A program made the translations under genes and the position numbers. This document shows, piece after piece, positions 17,143 through 25,145 of a DNA stretch of 64,000 bases; position 1 is the stretch's first letter; each line of letters opens with the position of its first letter. The notes below the pieces were generated by a model. It did not search any database, had not been told where the DNA came from, and saw only the letters and a list, made by a program, of their open reading frames with translations. Source of the stretch: Pseudomonas canadensis (lineage in GTDB: Bacteria > Pseudomonadota > Gammaproteobacteria > Pseudomonadales > Pseudomonadaceae); NCBI RefSeq assembly GCF_000503215.1, contig NZ_KI628539.1, forward strand, positions 372,001-436,000. The letters are read 5' to 3'.

Positions 17143-17631
17143 GTGAAGATCAATTGGGCCGAAAGGCTACGCCAGCAAGTGCACGGGCTGGCCGAGTCCC
17201 TGGGGAATCTGTTCGTCGAGTCGTTCCACTACCTGGCATTGTTCGCCATTGGTGCGGTGACGGCCTGGGCGGCGGTGATGGAGTTTCTGGGGATGTTGGA
17301 GAACGGGCACATCAAGATCGATGACATCTTGCTGTTGTTCATCTACTTGGAGCTGGGTGCGATGGTCGGCATTTACTTCAAGACCAACCACATGCCGGTG
17401 CGGTTCCTGATCTACGTGGCGATCACCGCGCTGACGCGCCTATTGATCTCCAACGTGTCGCACCACAACCCGCCGGACGTGGGAATCATCTACCTGTGCG
17501 GTGGGATTCTGCTGTTGGCGTTCGCGATTCTGGTGGTGCGTTATGCCTCCTCGGCGTTCCCTTCGGTTAAGGTCGAAGGCCCGCGTCGCAAGGGCGAGGC
17601 GAGCCTGGAAACCGAGAAGGGCGAACTTTAA
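17143..17631 (+). CDS. psiE: Phosphate-starvation-inducible protein PsiE family
   Basis: A 162-residue inner-membrane protein of the PsiE family, with four predicted transmembrane helices (about 25-45, 60-80, 87-105, 115-135). The central DILLLFIYLELGAMVGIYFK-type segment and the VRFLIYVAITALTRLL helix are characteristic. In E. coli psiE expression responds to phosphate starvation and cAMP-CRP; its function is unknown. Translation starts at GTG 17143 with AAGGAAG seven bases upstream. The C-terminal tail is charged and cytoplasmic. Its stop overlaps the convergent DUF3509-type gene by four bases. Confidence 0.9.
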   Translation: MKINWAERLRQQVHGLAESLGNLFVESFHYLALFAIGAVTAWAAVMEFLGMLENGHIKIDDILLLFIYLELGAMVGIYFKTNHMPVRFLIYVAITALTRLLISNVSHHNPPDVGIIYLCGGILLLAFAILVVRYASSAFPSVKVEGPRRKGEASLETEKGEL

Positions 17632-17942
17632 AGCCCAACGCTGAACGGCAGGGCGCGGGTGGGCGGTCGCTGCAGGACCTTGTGATCGCCATCCGTCATC
17701 ACCGCCAGGATCTCCATGGCGCTGTGGCCCTGCTCGATGGCAATACCGAACTGGATACTTTGCACCAGGCGTTTGAGGCGCTCTGGATCATTGCGCTGTT
17801 CGGCGCTGATCATGCGCTTGGCCACTACGCCTTGTTCGTTGGAGAGGGTCAGCATGATGCTGCCGTCCAGCCGTTGTATGCTCAAGTTGACGCGGTATTC
17901 AGGGGTGAACGTGTCGGTGATGATCTGAAAAGGATTGTCCAT
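17628..17942 (-). CDS. Small DUF3509-type protein of unknown function
   Basis: A 104-residue soluble protein. The N-terminus MDNPFQIITDTFTPEYRVN, the strand-rich LDGSIMLTLSNEQGVVAKR and the helix PERLKRLVQSIQFGIAIEQG match my recollection of the Pseudomonas-restricted DUF3509 family; that assignment is from pattern memory and moderate. I chose ATG 17942; an upstream start at 17975 is possible but adds an unsupported segment. No function is known. Its end overlaps psiE on the other strand. Nothing else is seen between its start and the terminator at 18118. Confidence 0.65.
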   Translation of the reverse strand: MDNPFQIITDTFTPEYRVNLSIQRLDGSIMLTLSNEQGVVAKRMISAEQRNDPERLKRLVQSIQFGIAIEQGHSAMEILAVMTDGDHKVLQRPPTRALPFSVGL

Positions 17943-18117
17943 GGTGCGTACCGCCTGATAAGAACATGCAGTCATTGACGACCGGTGTCGGGATTAGTTC
18001 GCGTCTCCTGACCATCGGCCACTCCGTCGCTGAGGTTTTCACAAGGTCCGTTTCCCTCCACAGCTGTACAGCAAAGGCCGTGCCGCATAAGGCGCCGAGC
18101 CGTTATTGCGGGACATG

Positions 18118-18145
18118 AAAAAGGCGAACCGAGGTTCGCCTTTTT
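18118..18145 (-). terminator. Bidirectional rho-independent terminator
   Basis: The stem GGCGAACC/GGTTCGCC (18123-18140) is flanked by A5 on the left and T5 on the right, so it can work in both directions. It lies just past the stop of the serine transporter gene and would end the sdaA-transporter transcript on the minus strand. Confidence 0.85.
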
Positions 18146-18160
18146 GTTGGGTGATCTATT

Positions 18161-19450
18161 TCAGGGCAGTACCGAGAAAACGATCGCAGACAGCGCAATC
18201 AACCCAATCACTACGACGAATACATTCGACACCTGGCCTGAATACTGGCGCAAGGATGGCACGCGACGAATGGCATACATCGGCATCAGGAACAGCAGGC
18301 ACGCGATGATCGGCCCGCCCATGGTCTCAATCATGCCCAGGATGCTTGGATTGAAGGTGGCCACGGCCCAGCAGGTCAGCACCATGAACAGCGCCGTGCA
18401 GCGTTCCAGCCATTTGGCCGACATCGAACGGTTGCGCCCGCGCAGTGATTTGACGATCAGGCCCTGGAAACCTTCGCTGGCACCGATGTAGTGGCCGAGG
18501 AAGGATTTGGTGATGGCCACCAGCGCAATCAACGGCGCGGCGTAGGCGATCACTGGGGTCTGGAAGTGGTTGGCCAGGTAGGACAGGATCGAGATGTTCT
18601 GCGCCTTGGCCGCTGCCAGGTCAGCTGGCGACAGTGCCAGTACGCAGCTGAAGCAGAAGAACATCACGGTCAGCACCATCATGCCGTGGGCGGTGGCCAG
18701 GATGCCGCTGCTTTTGCGCTCGGCCTGTGCGCCGTACACGCGTTTCTGGTCGACGGCGAAGGCGGAGATGATCGGCGAGTGGTTGAAGGAAAACACCATC
18801 ACCGGAATCGCCAGCCATAGGGTTTTGAGGAACAGCGGCATGGGCATGCCATCACCGGCGGAGGCGAAGAACGCGCCGTTCCAGTTGGGGATCAGGCTGA
18901 CGGCCAGCAACAGCAGTGCCGCGACGAATGGATACACCAGCACGCTCATGGCCTTGACGATCACGCCCTGGCCGCAGCGCACGATGGCCATCAGGCCAAG
19001 AATCAGCACCAGCGACAGAATCGCCCGAGGCGGTGGGGTCATGTGCAGTTGGTGTTCCATGAAACTGCCCAGGGTGTTGGTCAGCGCCACGCTGTACACC
19101 AGCAGGATCGGGAAGATGGCGAAGAAATACAGCAGGGTGATCAGCTTGCCCGCACCGACGCCAAAGTGCTCTTCGACCACTTCGGTGATGTCGCCGGATC
19201 TGCCTGACAGCACAAAGCGCGTTAGCCCACGGTGGGCGAAGAAGGTCATCGGGAAGGCCAGCAGGGCCAGTACGATCAACGGCCAGAAGCCGCCGACGCC
19301 GGCATTGATCGGCAGGAACAACGTGCCGGCGCCGATGGCGGTGCCGTAGAGGCCCAGCATCCAGGTGGTGTCGTGTTTGGTCCAGCCGGTGGTCACGGTT
19401 GTTGCTGTAGCAGCAGGATTTTCAGCAGCAGGTGTAGGTACATCGGTCAT
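18161..19450 (-). CDS. Serine/threonine permease, HAAAP family (SdaC-like)
   Basis: A 429-residue inner-membrane amino-acid:proton symporter with about 11 transmembrane helices. The TWMLGLYGTAIGAGTLFLPI opening and NHSPIISAFAVDQKRVYG segment are typical of the hydroxy/aromatic amino acid permease family that includes SdaC and TdcC. It lies 62 bases downstream of L-serine dehydratase on the same strand, so serine import followed by deamination to pyruvate is the likely unit. ATG 19450 is preferred over 19519 because GAGG precedes it and the longer frame reaches into the intergenic region. Confidence 0.9.
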   Translation of the reverse strand: MTDVPTPAAENPAATATTVTTGWTKHDTTWMLGLYGTAIGAGTLFLPINAGVGGFWPLIVLALLAFPMTFFAHRGLTRFVLSGRSGDITEVVEEHFGVGAGKLITLLYFFAIFPILLVYSVALTNTLGSFMEHQLHMTPPPRAILSLVLILGLMAIVRCGQGVIVKAMSVLVYPFVAALLLLAVSLIPNWNGAFFASAGDGMPMPLFLKTLWLAIPVMVFSFNHSPIISAFAVDQKRVYGAQAERKSSGILATAHGMMVLTVMFFCFSCVLALSPADLAAAKAQNISILSYLANHFQTPVIAYAAPLIALVAITKSFLGHYIGASEGFQGLIVKSLRGRNRSMSAKWLERCTALFMVLTCWAVATFNPSILGMIETMGGPIIACLLFLMPMYAIRRVPSLRQYSGQVSNVFVVVIGLIALSAIVFSVLP

Positions 19451-19512
19451 CGGTATTGCCTCGTTATTATTTTTGCGCGGGCTCACGTAGGGGGCGGGTA
19501 GAAGTGCTCCGA

Positions 19513-20889
19513 TCAGCACTCCACCCAGCTGACCGCCAGGCCGCCCCGTGAAGTTTCTTTGTATTTGTCATGCATATCGGCGCCGGTATCACGCATGGTG
19601 CGGATCACCCGGTCGAGAGAAATGAAATGTTTGCCGTCACCGCGCAGGGCCATTTGCGTCGCGTTGATCGCCTTGACCGCTGCGATGGCATTGCGCTCGA
19701 TGCACGGCACTTGCACCAGGCCGCCGACCGGGTCGCAGGTGAGGCCGAGGTTGTGTTCCAGGCCGATTTCGGCGGCGTTTTCCAGTTGCTCGGGGGTGGC
19801 GCCAAGGATATCGGCCAGGCCCGCAGCGGCCATGGCGCACGCCGAACCGACCTCGCCCTGGCAGCCGACTTCGGCGCCGGAGATCGAGGCGTTTTTCTTG
19901 CAGAGGATGCCGACGGCGGCGGCGGCCAGGAAGAAATTGACCACATCGTCGTCAGACGCGTCGGCGTTGAACTTCATGTAGTAATGCAGCACCGCCGGGA
20001 TGATTCCTGCCGCGCCGTTGGTCGGTGCGGTGACCATGCGCCCACCGGCCGCGTTTTCTTCGTTGACGGCGAGGGCGAACAGGTTGACCCACTCCATGGC
20101 CGACAGGGTCGACGTGATGACATTCGGCTTGCCGATTTCCAGCAGGCTGCGGTGCAATTTCGCCGCGCGACGGGGCACGTCCAGGCCGCCTGGCAAGATG
20201 CCTTCATCGCGCAGGCCCTGCTCCACGCATTCGCGCATCACCGACCAGATGTGCAACAGGCCACTGCGGATGTCGGCGTCGCTGCGCCACGCGCGTTCGT
20301 TGGCCATCATCAGCTCGGAAACCCGCAGGCCGTGCTTGTTGCACAAGGCCAGTAGTTCTACGGCGCTGGAAAAGTCGTAGGGCAATTCCACATCGCTGGT
20401 CGGCGCAATGCCCGAGGCCGCTTCCGCCGCTTCGATGATGAAACCGCCGCCTATGGAGTAATAGGTTTGCTCGCTCAGCAGGCCGTTTTCGCCGTAGGCG
20501 TGCAGGGACATGGCGTTCGGGTGGTAGGGCAGGCTTTCGTCCAGCAGTAGGAGATCGTGCTTCCAGTTGAAGGCAATGTCCTGCTGACCTGCGAGAAGCA
20601 GTCGGCCGGATTCGCGCAGTTGCTGGATGCGTGCGTTGATCGAGGTGGGGTCGACCCGGTCCGGCCATTCGCCCATCAGGCCCATCACGCAGGCGCGGTC
20701 GGTGGCATGGCCGACGCCGGTGGCGGACAGCGAACCGTACAGGCGCACTTCTACACGGCGAGTGTCGCTCAGCAGGTGTTGGTCGATCAGGACCTGGGCA
20801 AAGGTCGCCGCCGCCCGCATCGGACCGACGGTGTGGGAGCTGGAAGGGCCGATGCCCACTTTGAATAGATCGAAAACACTGATAGCCAT
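19513..20889 (-). CDS. sdaA: L-serine ammonia-lyase (iron-sulfur type)
   Basis: A 458-residue single-chain L-serine dehydratase converting L-serine to pyruvate and ammonia with an oxygen-labile 4Fe-4S cluster. The beta domain opens with VFDLFKVGIGPSSSHTVGPM. The alpha domain carries the cluster cysteines in GAEVGCQGEVGSACAMAAAG and LTCDPVGGLVQVPCIERNA. First gene of a probable sdaA-transporter operon that ends at the terminator at 18118. A LysR-type regulator is divergently transcribed 137 bases away and is the obvious candidate controller. Confidence 0.96.
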   Translation of the reverse strand: MAISVFDLFKVGIGPSSSHTVGPMRAAATFAQVLIDQHLLSDTRRVEVRLYGSLSATGVGHATDRACVMGLMGEWPDRVDPTSINARIQQLRESGRLLLAGQQDIAFNWKHDLLLLDESLPYHPNAMSLHAYGENGLLSEQTYYSIGGGFIIEAAEAASGIAPTSDVELPYDFSSAVELLALCNKHGLRVSELMMANERAWRSDADIRSGLLHIWSVMRECVEQGLRDEGILPGGLDVPRRAAKLHRSLLEIGKPNVITSTLSAMEWVNLFALAVNEENAAGGRMVTAPTNGAAGIIPAVLHYYMKFNADASDDDVVNFFLAAAAVGILCKKNASISGAEVGCQGEVGSACAMAAAGLADILGATPEQLENAAEIGLEHNLGLTCDPVGGLVQVPCIERNAIAAVKAINATQMALRGDGKHFISLDRVIRTMRDTGADMHDKYKETSRGGLAVSWVEC

Positions 20890-21026
20890 GCTAAAGCCTT
20901 ACAAGCAATGGAGTAGAAATCGCTGCCATGTTTTGTAGAGCGAGCGGAATTGGCGCGATACTGAGCCTCTGGATCGGCACTGACCAACGAATTATCCTAA
21001 GACACCCTTTAGCAGGACTAAACACT

Positions 21027-21974
21027 ATGACCCGGCCCATTCATGGCCAGACGTATGTCTGGCTGCACGTTTTTTCCTGTGCTGCGCGGCATTTGTCGTT
21101 CACCCGCTGCGCCGAGGAACTGCACATCACGCCGGGCGCGGTAAGCCAGCAGATCCGCCAGTTGGAGGAGCGCTTGGGATTCCGCTTGTTTCATCGGCGC
21201 GCGCGGGGGGTGGAGCTGAGTGCAGAGGGACAGCGATTGGCGACAACGGTGGGCGAGGCCTATGGCAGCATCGCCGCGGAGTTGCAGCGCCTGGACGCGG
21301 GAATGATCAGCGGCACCCTGCGCCTGCGCTCGATCCCCTCGTTTCTCGGCAAGTGGCTGACCCCTCGGTTACCGCGTTTGCAGCAGCGCTTTCCGGATAT
21401 CCAATTGCGTATGGTCGCCGAGGACAGCAGCATCGCCTTGCATGAGGGCGACTTCGACCTGGCCATCGACTTGAACGACGGCAGCTACCCTGGCTTGTTA
21501 TCCACAGCCCTGTTGGACGAACAAATCTTTCCGGTCTGCGCTCCGAGCCTGCTGCGCGGCCGGCCACCACTGCATGGCCCCGCCGACTTGGTGCATTTCC
21601 CACTGCTGCATGACATCACTGCCTGGCGTGGGAGTTATGAGTACGCCGAGTGGGAGTTTTACCTGAATGCTATCGGCTATCACCATGCCGACGTGCGCCG
21701 TGGCCATACCTTTAACCGCAATCACCTGACTATCGAAGCCGCGATCGCCGGCATGGGCGTGGCCATTGCGCGGCGCACCTTGCTCAACGATGAGCTGGAG
21801 CGTGGCACCTTGATCGTGCCCTTCGGCCTGGCGGTGCCTAACCACAAACGTTACGTGTTGCTGTATGCGCCAGGCGCACTGAGCCATCCGGGCGTGCGCG
21901 CGGTGCATGATTGGCTGGTTGAAGAGGCGGGGATTTTCCGCGGATTGCACCCGTTGGGAGAGGGGCAATTGTGA
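21027..21974 (+). CDS. LysR-type regulator, GcvA/DsdC subgroup, probable serine catabolism controller
   Basis: A 315-residue LysR regulator. The winged helix is at about 8-70 (YVWLHVFSCAARHLSFTRCA, ELHITPGAVSQQIRQLEERL), followed by the effector domain with LRLRSIPSFLGKWLTPRLPR and the FNRNHLTIEAAIAGMGVAIA stretch typical of the GcvA/DsdC subgroup. Divergence from sdaA suggests that it activates serine breakdown, perhaps sensing L- or D-serine; this is inference from context. ATG 21027 has AGGA nine bases upstream. The frame extends back to 20928 but the added residues overlap the promoter region. Confidence 0.88.
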   Translation: MTRPIHGQTYVWLHVFSCAARHLSFTRCAEELHITPGAVSQQIRQLEERLGFRLFHRRARGVELSAEGQRLATTVGEAYGSIAAELQRLDAGMISGTLRLRSIPSFLGKWLTPRLPRLQQRFPDIQLRMVAEDSSIALHEGDFDLAIDLNDGSYPGLLSTALLDEQIFPVCAPSLLRGRPPLHGPADLVHFPLLHDITAWRGSYEYAEWEFYLNAIGYHHADVRRGHTFNRNHLTIEAAIAGMGVAIARRTLLNDELERGTLIVPFGLAVPNHKRYVLLYAPGALSHPGVRAVHDWLVEEAGIFRGLHPLGEGQL

Positions 21975-22113
21975 GGTTGGCTGGGCGTAAGAACATGTAA
22001 CTAACTCCCCACCCTAACAGCGTTTTTGCTCGTAGTCAGACTTAATTTGTAATGTGGGATTTATCTTTGCAAAGGGGTTGAATTGTTCTGCTGACTGCTC
22101 AATTGTGTAGTCA

Positions 22114-22157
22114 AGAGGTCATGGTTTCACCGACCCGGTGTTGCAGTTGTGACCTCT
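22114..22157 (+). other. Structured leader upstream of the HPF/RaiA-type gene
   Basis: A nested hairpin is visible: outer arms AGAGGTCA (22114-22121) and TGACCTCT (22150-22157), inner arms CACCG (22128-22132) and CGGTG (22136-22140) with an ACC loop. It ends 29 bases before the start codon of the ribosome-associated protein. It is not followed by a T run, so it is more likely a regulatory or stabilising leader than a terminator. The rest of 21975-22113 shows no identifiable element. Confidence 0.4.
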
Positions 22158-22186
22158 CGCGAGCTAGCTGAAATAAGGGAAGAACT

Positions 22187-22597
22187 ATGCAAATCCAAGT
22201 CAATAGCGATAACCATATTGAAAGCAGCATCCGACTGGAGGAGTGGGTACGTACTACCATTGAGAGCACGCTCGAACGTTACGAGGAAGACCTGACCCGA
22301 GTGGAGGTCTACCTGCGGGATGAGAACGGCGACAAGCCCGGTCCCCACGATTTAAGTTGCCGCCTGGAAGCGCGGCCAAAAGGCCATCAGCCAGTGTCGG
22401 TACTGCACAAGGCCGATACCCTGGAACAGGCGATCGACGGTGCGGCGACCAAGCTGGACCATGCGTTGGAACATCTGTTCGGCAGACTGCAAGGCAAGCC
22501 ACGCGCTGCCGGGAAGAGTCAGCCGACCACCAAAGTCAACGAAGATGAGCTTGAGCAGGAGTTTCTGGAAAAAGAACGCGCCGTGTTCAACGGCTGA
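22187..22597 (+). CDS. HPF/RaiA-family ribosome-associated protein
   Basis: A 136-residue protein with the S30AE/YfiA fold: beta strand MQIQVNSDNHIE, helix RLEEWVRTTIESTLERYEED, strands RVEVYLRDENG and LSCRLEARPKGHQPVSVLHK, and a helix EQAIDGAATKLDHALEHLFG. HPF/RaiA proteins occupy the mRNA/tRNA channel of the 30S subunit and promote hibernation under stress. It differs from the RpoN-linked HPF and is probably a second, stress-linked paralogue, with a charged tail of about 35 residues. ATG 22187 has AGGGAAGA upstream. A strong terminator follows. Confidence 0.82.
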   Translation: MQIQVNSDNHIESSIRLEEWVRTTIESTLERYEEDLTRVEVYLRDENGDKPGPHDLSCRLEARPKGHQPVSVLHKADTLEQAIDGAATKLDHALEHLFGRLQGKPRAAGKSQPTTKVNEDELEQEFLEKERAVFNG

Positions 22598-22618
22598 TAG
22601 TTTTCTCACGCTCCACTA

Positions 22619-22648
22619 AAAACGGGCCTGCATTTGCAGGCCCGTTTT
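22619..22648 (+). terminator. Bidirectional rho-independent terminator
   Basis: A 14-base stem AAAACGGGCCTGCA / TGCAGGCCCGTTTT with a two-base centre, ending in a T run on the plus strand and in an A run on the left. It separates the convergent HPF/RaiA-type gene and the MFS exporter gene and can serve both. Confidence 0.88.
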
Positions 22649-22651
22649 CGT

Positions 22652-24166
22652 TTACTGGCTGCGTCGGAAGAAATACCTGCTCAACCACGCCAACCCACCT
22701 GCACCCAGGCCCGCGTAAAGCATGGCCCAACCGATGCCATGTCGCAGGGCTGCCTGGGCATCGGTGAATGCCGGACCCACTGATGCTCCCAGCTTGCCCG
22801 CCGCGATGTTCTGGCTGATGGCCGGCCACTCCAGCACAGAGCTGTCGGGCAGTACAGCTGCCAACTGATGGCTGATCCCCAACAGCAGCACCAACCCCAT
22901 CAACGCGATGTTGAGTGCGAGGGTAATCAATCGTGCGCTGAGGTCGATGCCTGACGCCATGCCCGCACGGTCGGCCGAGACTGCACCGGTGGTGGTATTG
23001 GTGGTGGGGGAGTTGGTCAGCGCCAATCCCACCCCTGCAATGATGCAACTGATCAGCACCAGCACGATGCTCGGTTGCGCCACCGCATTGGCGGCGGCCA
23101 TGCTCAGGAAGCCTGCGCCCATCAAGCCCAGTCCACACGGGATGACGCGCTCGGCACCGTAACGCAGGGCCAGGCGCTCGGCCACGGGAGGTATTAGCAA
23201 AGTGGGCAAGGTGTAGGCGAGCAAGGCGCCGCCCGTGGTCACGGTGTCGTAACCAAGCCCAGCCTGGAAGTACAAGGGCAAGTAGATCATGAACGGCCAA
23301 AAACTGAAGTTCATGCCGATCGAACCCATCAGTGCGCCGTTGAAACGCTGGATGCGGAACACCGAGAAATCGAACATTGGGTGAGGGCTACGCCGCTCGA
23401 CAACAATGAACAGCAGCAGCCCGGCTACCGCCAAGCCCGCCCAGCCGAGCATGGGCGGTGTGCCAAAGCCGTTTTCAGTACCCTGGGTGATGAAATAGAC
23501 CAGCGCAAACACCGACAGCGTCAGGGTTAGCATGCCTGCGATATCGAGGCGATGTGCAGCGGGATCCCGCGATTCCTGCACACTGATCCGCAGCAGCACC
23601 AGTGTGAACAGGGTCAGCGGTACATGTACGAGGAACACCCAGCGCCAGTCTGCGACCGCCAGGATCAACGCCCCCACGATGGGCCCAAAGCCCAGGCCCA
23701 CTCCAGCAATCACGCCCCATATCGCGAACGCCCGCGCCCGTGCCGCCGGTTCGCGGAACAGGTGCGACAGAATCGCGAACTGGCAGATCATCATCGCCCC
23801 GGCGCCGATGCCTTGGACGAAACGCGCCGCGATCAGTGTGGTGGCATTGTTCGCCAGCCCACAGGCCAGGGAGGCCAACCCGAACACCCACAGACACAGC
23901 ACCAGCATGCGTCGGCGGCCAAAGCGATCGGCCAGTGTGCCGGCAGCCATCAGTACGCTGGTGCAAGCCAGGGTGTAGGCGTTCATGATCCATTGGGCGT
24001 CTTGGAATCCAGTGCCCAATTGGTTTTCCAGGGTCGGCAGGATGACCGGCACGCTGGAAATTTCCAGGCCGAACATCAGGGCGACAAGGCACACGGCGGT
24101 CAGCGCAAGACCGTTTCTGGCCGTGCGCCGGGTATTGGCGACCGATAACGTGACGGCGGGTGGCAT
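22652..24166 (-). CDS. MFS drug-efflux transporter, DHA2 (EmrB/QacA) type
   Basis: A 504-residue transporter with about 14 transmembrane helices, the size of the DHA2 drug:H+ antiporter family. Visible motifs are the first-helix FGLEISSVPVILPTLENQLG, loop GTLADRFGRRRMLV (motif A) and GPIVGALILAVADWRWVFLVHVP (motif C). ATG 24166 has AGGAGAG upstream; the longer frame to 24415 runs through the promoter and into the divergent LysR gene. No membrane-fusion partner is nearby, so it probably exports across the inner membrane only. The divergent LysR regulator is its likely controller. Confidence 0.88.
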   Translation of the reverse strand: MPPAVTLSVANTRRTARNGLALTAVCLVALMFGLEISSVPVILPTLENQLGTGFQDAQWIMNAYTLACTSVLMAAGTLADRFGRRRMLVLCLWVFGLASLACGLANNATTLIAARFVQGIGAGAMMICQFAILSHLFREPAARARAFAIWGVIAGVGLGFGPIVGALILAVADWRWVFLVHVPLTLFTLVLLRISVQESRDPAAHRLDIAGMLTLTLSVFALVYFITQGTENGFGTPPMLGWAGLAVAGLLLFIVVERRSPHPMFDFSVFRIQRFNGALMGSIGMNFSFWPFMIYLPLYFQAGLGYDTVTTGGALLAYTLPTLLIPPVAERLALRYGAERVIPCGLGLMGAGFLSMAAANAVAQPSIVLVLISCIIAGVGLALTNSPTTNTTTGAVSADRAGMASGIDLSARLITLALNIALMGLVLLLGISHQLAAVLPDSSVLEWPAISQNIAAGKLGASVGPAFTDAQAALRHGIGWAMLYAGLGAGGLAWLSRYFFRRSQ

Positions 24167-24206
24167 GGGACTCTCCTGTCGATAGGGTATCGGGCTATTT
24201 TCAGGG

Positions 24207-24224
24207 GAATCGAGTTCCTGATTC
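24207..24224. promoter_or_regulatory. Candidate LysR-type operator, GAATC-N8-GATTC
   Basis: Five-base inverted arms GAATC (24207-24211) and GATTC (24220-24224) lie between the divergent MFS exporter and LysR gene. LysR regulators usually bind interrupted palindromes in such spacers. The match to a generic T-N11-A site is only approximate. Confidence 0.35.
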
Positions 24225-24272
24225 GTGATAAGTTTTCCACTCATAAGGGAATCAAGGGCGACAAACCGCACC

Positions 24273-25145
24273 ATGACCACGCCACGTTTTGACGGTGTCG
24301 AACTCTTTCTGCAGATCGTCGAGAGCGGCAACCTGACCGAAGCCGCCGAACGGCTGAACCTGACGCGCTCCGCCGTGGGCAAGGGCCTTGCGCGACTCGA
24401 GGCGCGCTTGGGCACCTGCCTGTTGCAACGTTCTACCCGGCGCCAGCGGTTGACCGAGGACGGCCAGGCTTACTACGAACATTGTTTGCGCGCGCTGGCT
24501 GAGCTGGAGGCCGCCGAGTCGGTACTGGAAAGCGGCCGACAACTGCCTCGCGGGCGTTTGCGGGCAAGCCTGCCGCTGGCTTTCGGGCACCACTATGCGG
24601 CGCCCGCGCTGTGGGGCTTGATGGCGCGTTATCCGCAGTTGGAGATCGAGATCAGCTTCGCCGACCGGTTGGTGGACCTGGCCCAGGAGGGCTTCGATAT
24701 CGCCGTGCGGATCGGTCCGTTACCCGATACTGACCGCCTCAGCGCACGGCGCCTGGGCGAGCAGTCGGTGGGGCTGGCGGCTTCACCGACGTACTTGCAG
24801 CGCGTCGGGCCGATTGCATGCATCGAAGACCTTGCCGGCCATCGCGGCATCGCCTACCGCAGCAACACCCCGCACCGCAATCGAGTGGCTTCACCGCTGA
24901 TGATGGATGACCTGCAGGCCGTGGCCGATGCCGCCATCGCGGGTGTGGGCCTGGCCTGGTTGCCGAGTTGGTTGATTGCCCACTACGTGCTGCGTGGGCA
25001 ATTGCAGGCGGTGCTGCCTGACTATCGTGAGCAACCCGCCCCGATCCATGTCATCTGGCCGACGGCCACGCACATGCCGGCCAAGACGCGTTGTGCAATC
25101 GACGCGTTGGTGGCCGGCACCCCGTCCTGCCTGGCGGGCAGTTGA
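24273..25145 (+). CDS. LysR-family regulator (CrgA/AaeR-like), divergent from MFS exporter
   Basis: A 290-residue LysR protein. The winged helix spans about 5-65 (VELFLQIVESGNLTEAAERL, LNLTRSAVGKGLARLEARLG, RSTRRQRLTEDG). The effector domain begins at RGRLRASLPLAFGHHYAAPA and contains the DIAVRIGPLPD segment common in the CrgA/DsdC-like AraC-independent group. It probably controls the divergent exporter at 22652-24166, whose start is 106 bases away. ATG 24273 gives the conserved start; AAGGG is rather far upstream, so translation may be weak. Its stop abuts the convergent receptor gene without any spacer. Confidence 0.87.
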   Translation: MTTPRFDGVELFLQIVESGNLTEAAERLNLTRSAVGKGLARLEARLGTCLLQRSTRRQRLTEDGQAYYEHCLRALAELEAAESVLESGRQLPRGRLRASLPLAFGHHYAAPALWGLMARYPQLEIEISFADRLVDLAQEGFDIAVRIGPLPDTDRLSARRLGEQSVGLAASPTYLQRVGPIACIEDLAGHRGIAYRSNTPHRNRVASPLMMDDLQAVADAAIAGVGLAWLPSWLIAHYVLRGQLQAVLPDYREQPAPIHVIWPTATHMPAKTRCAIDALVAGTPSCLAGS

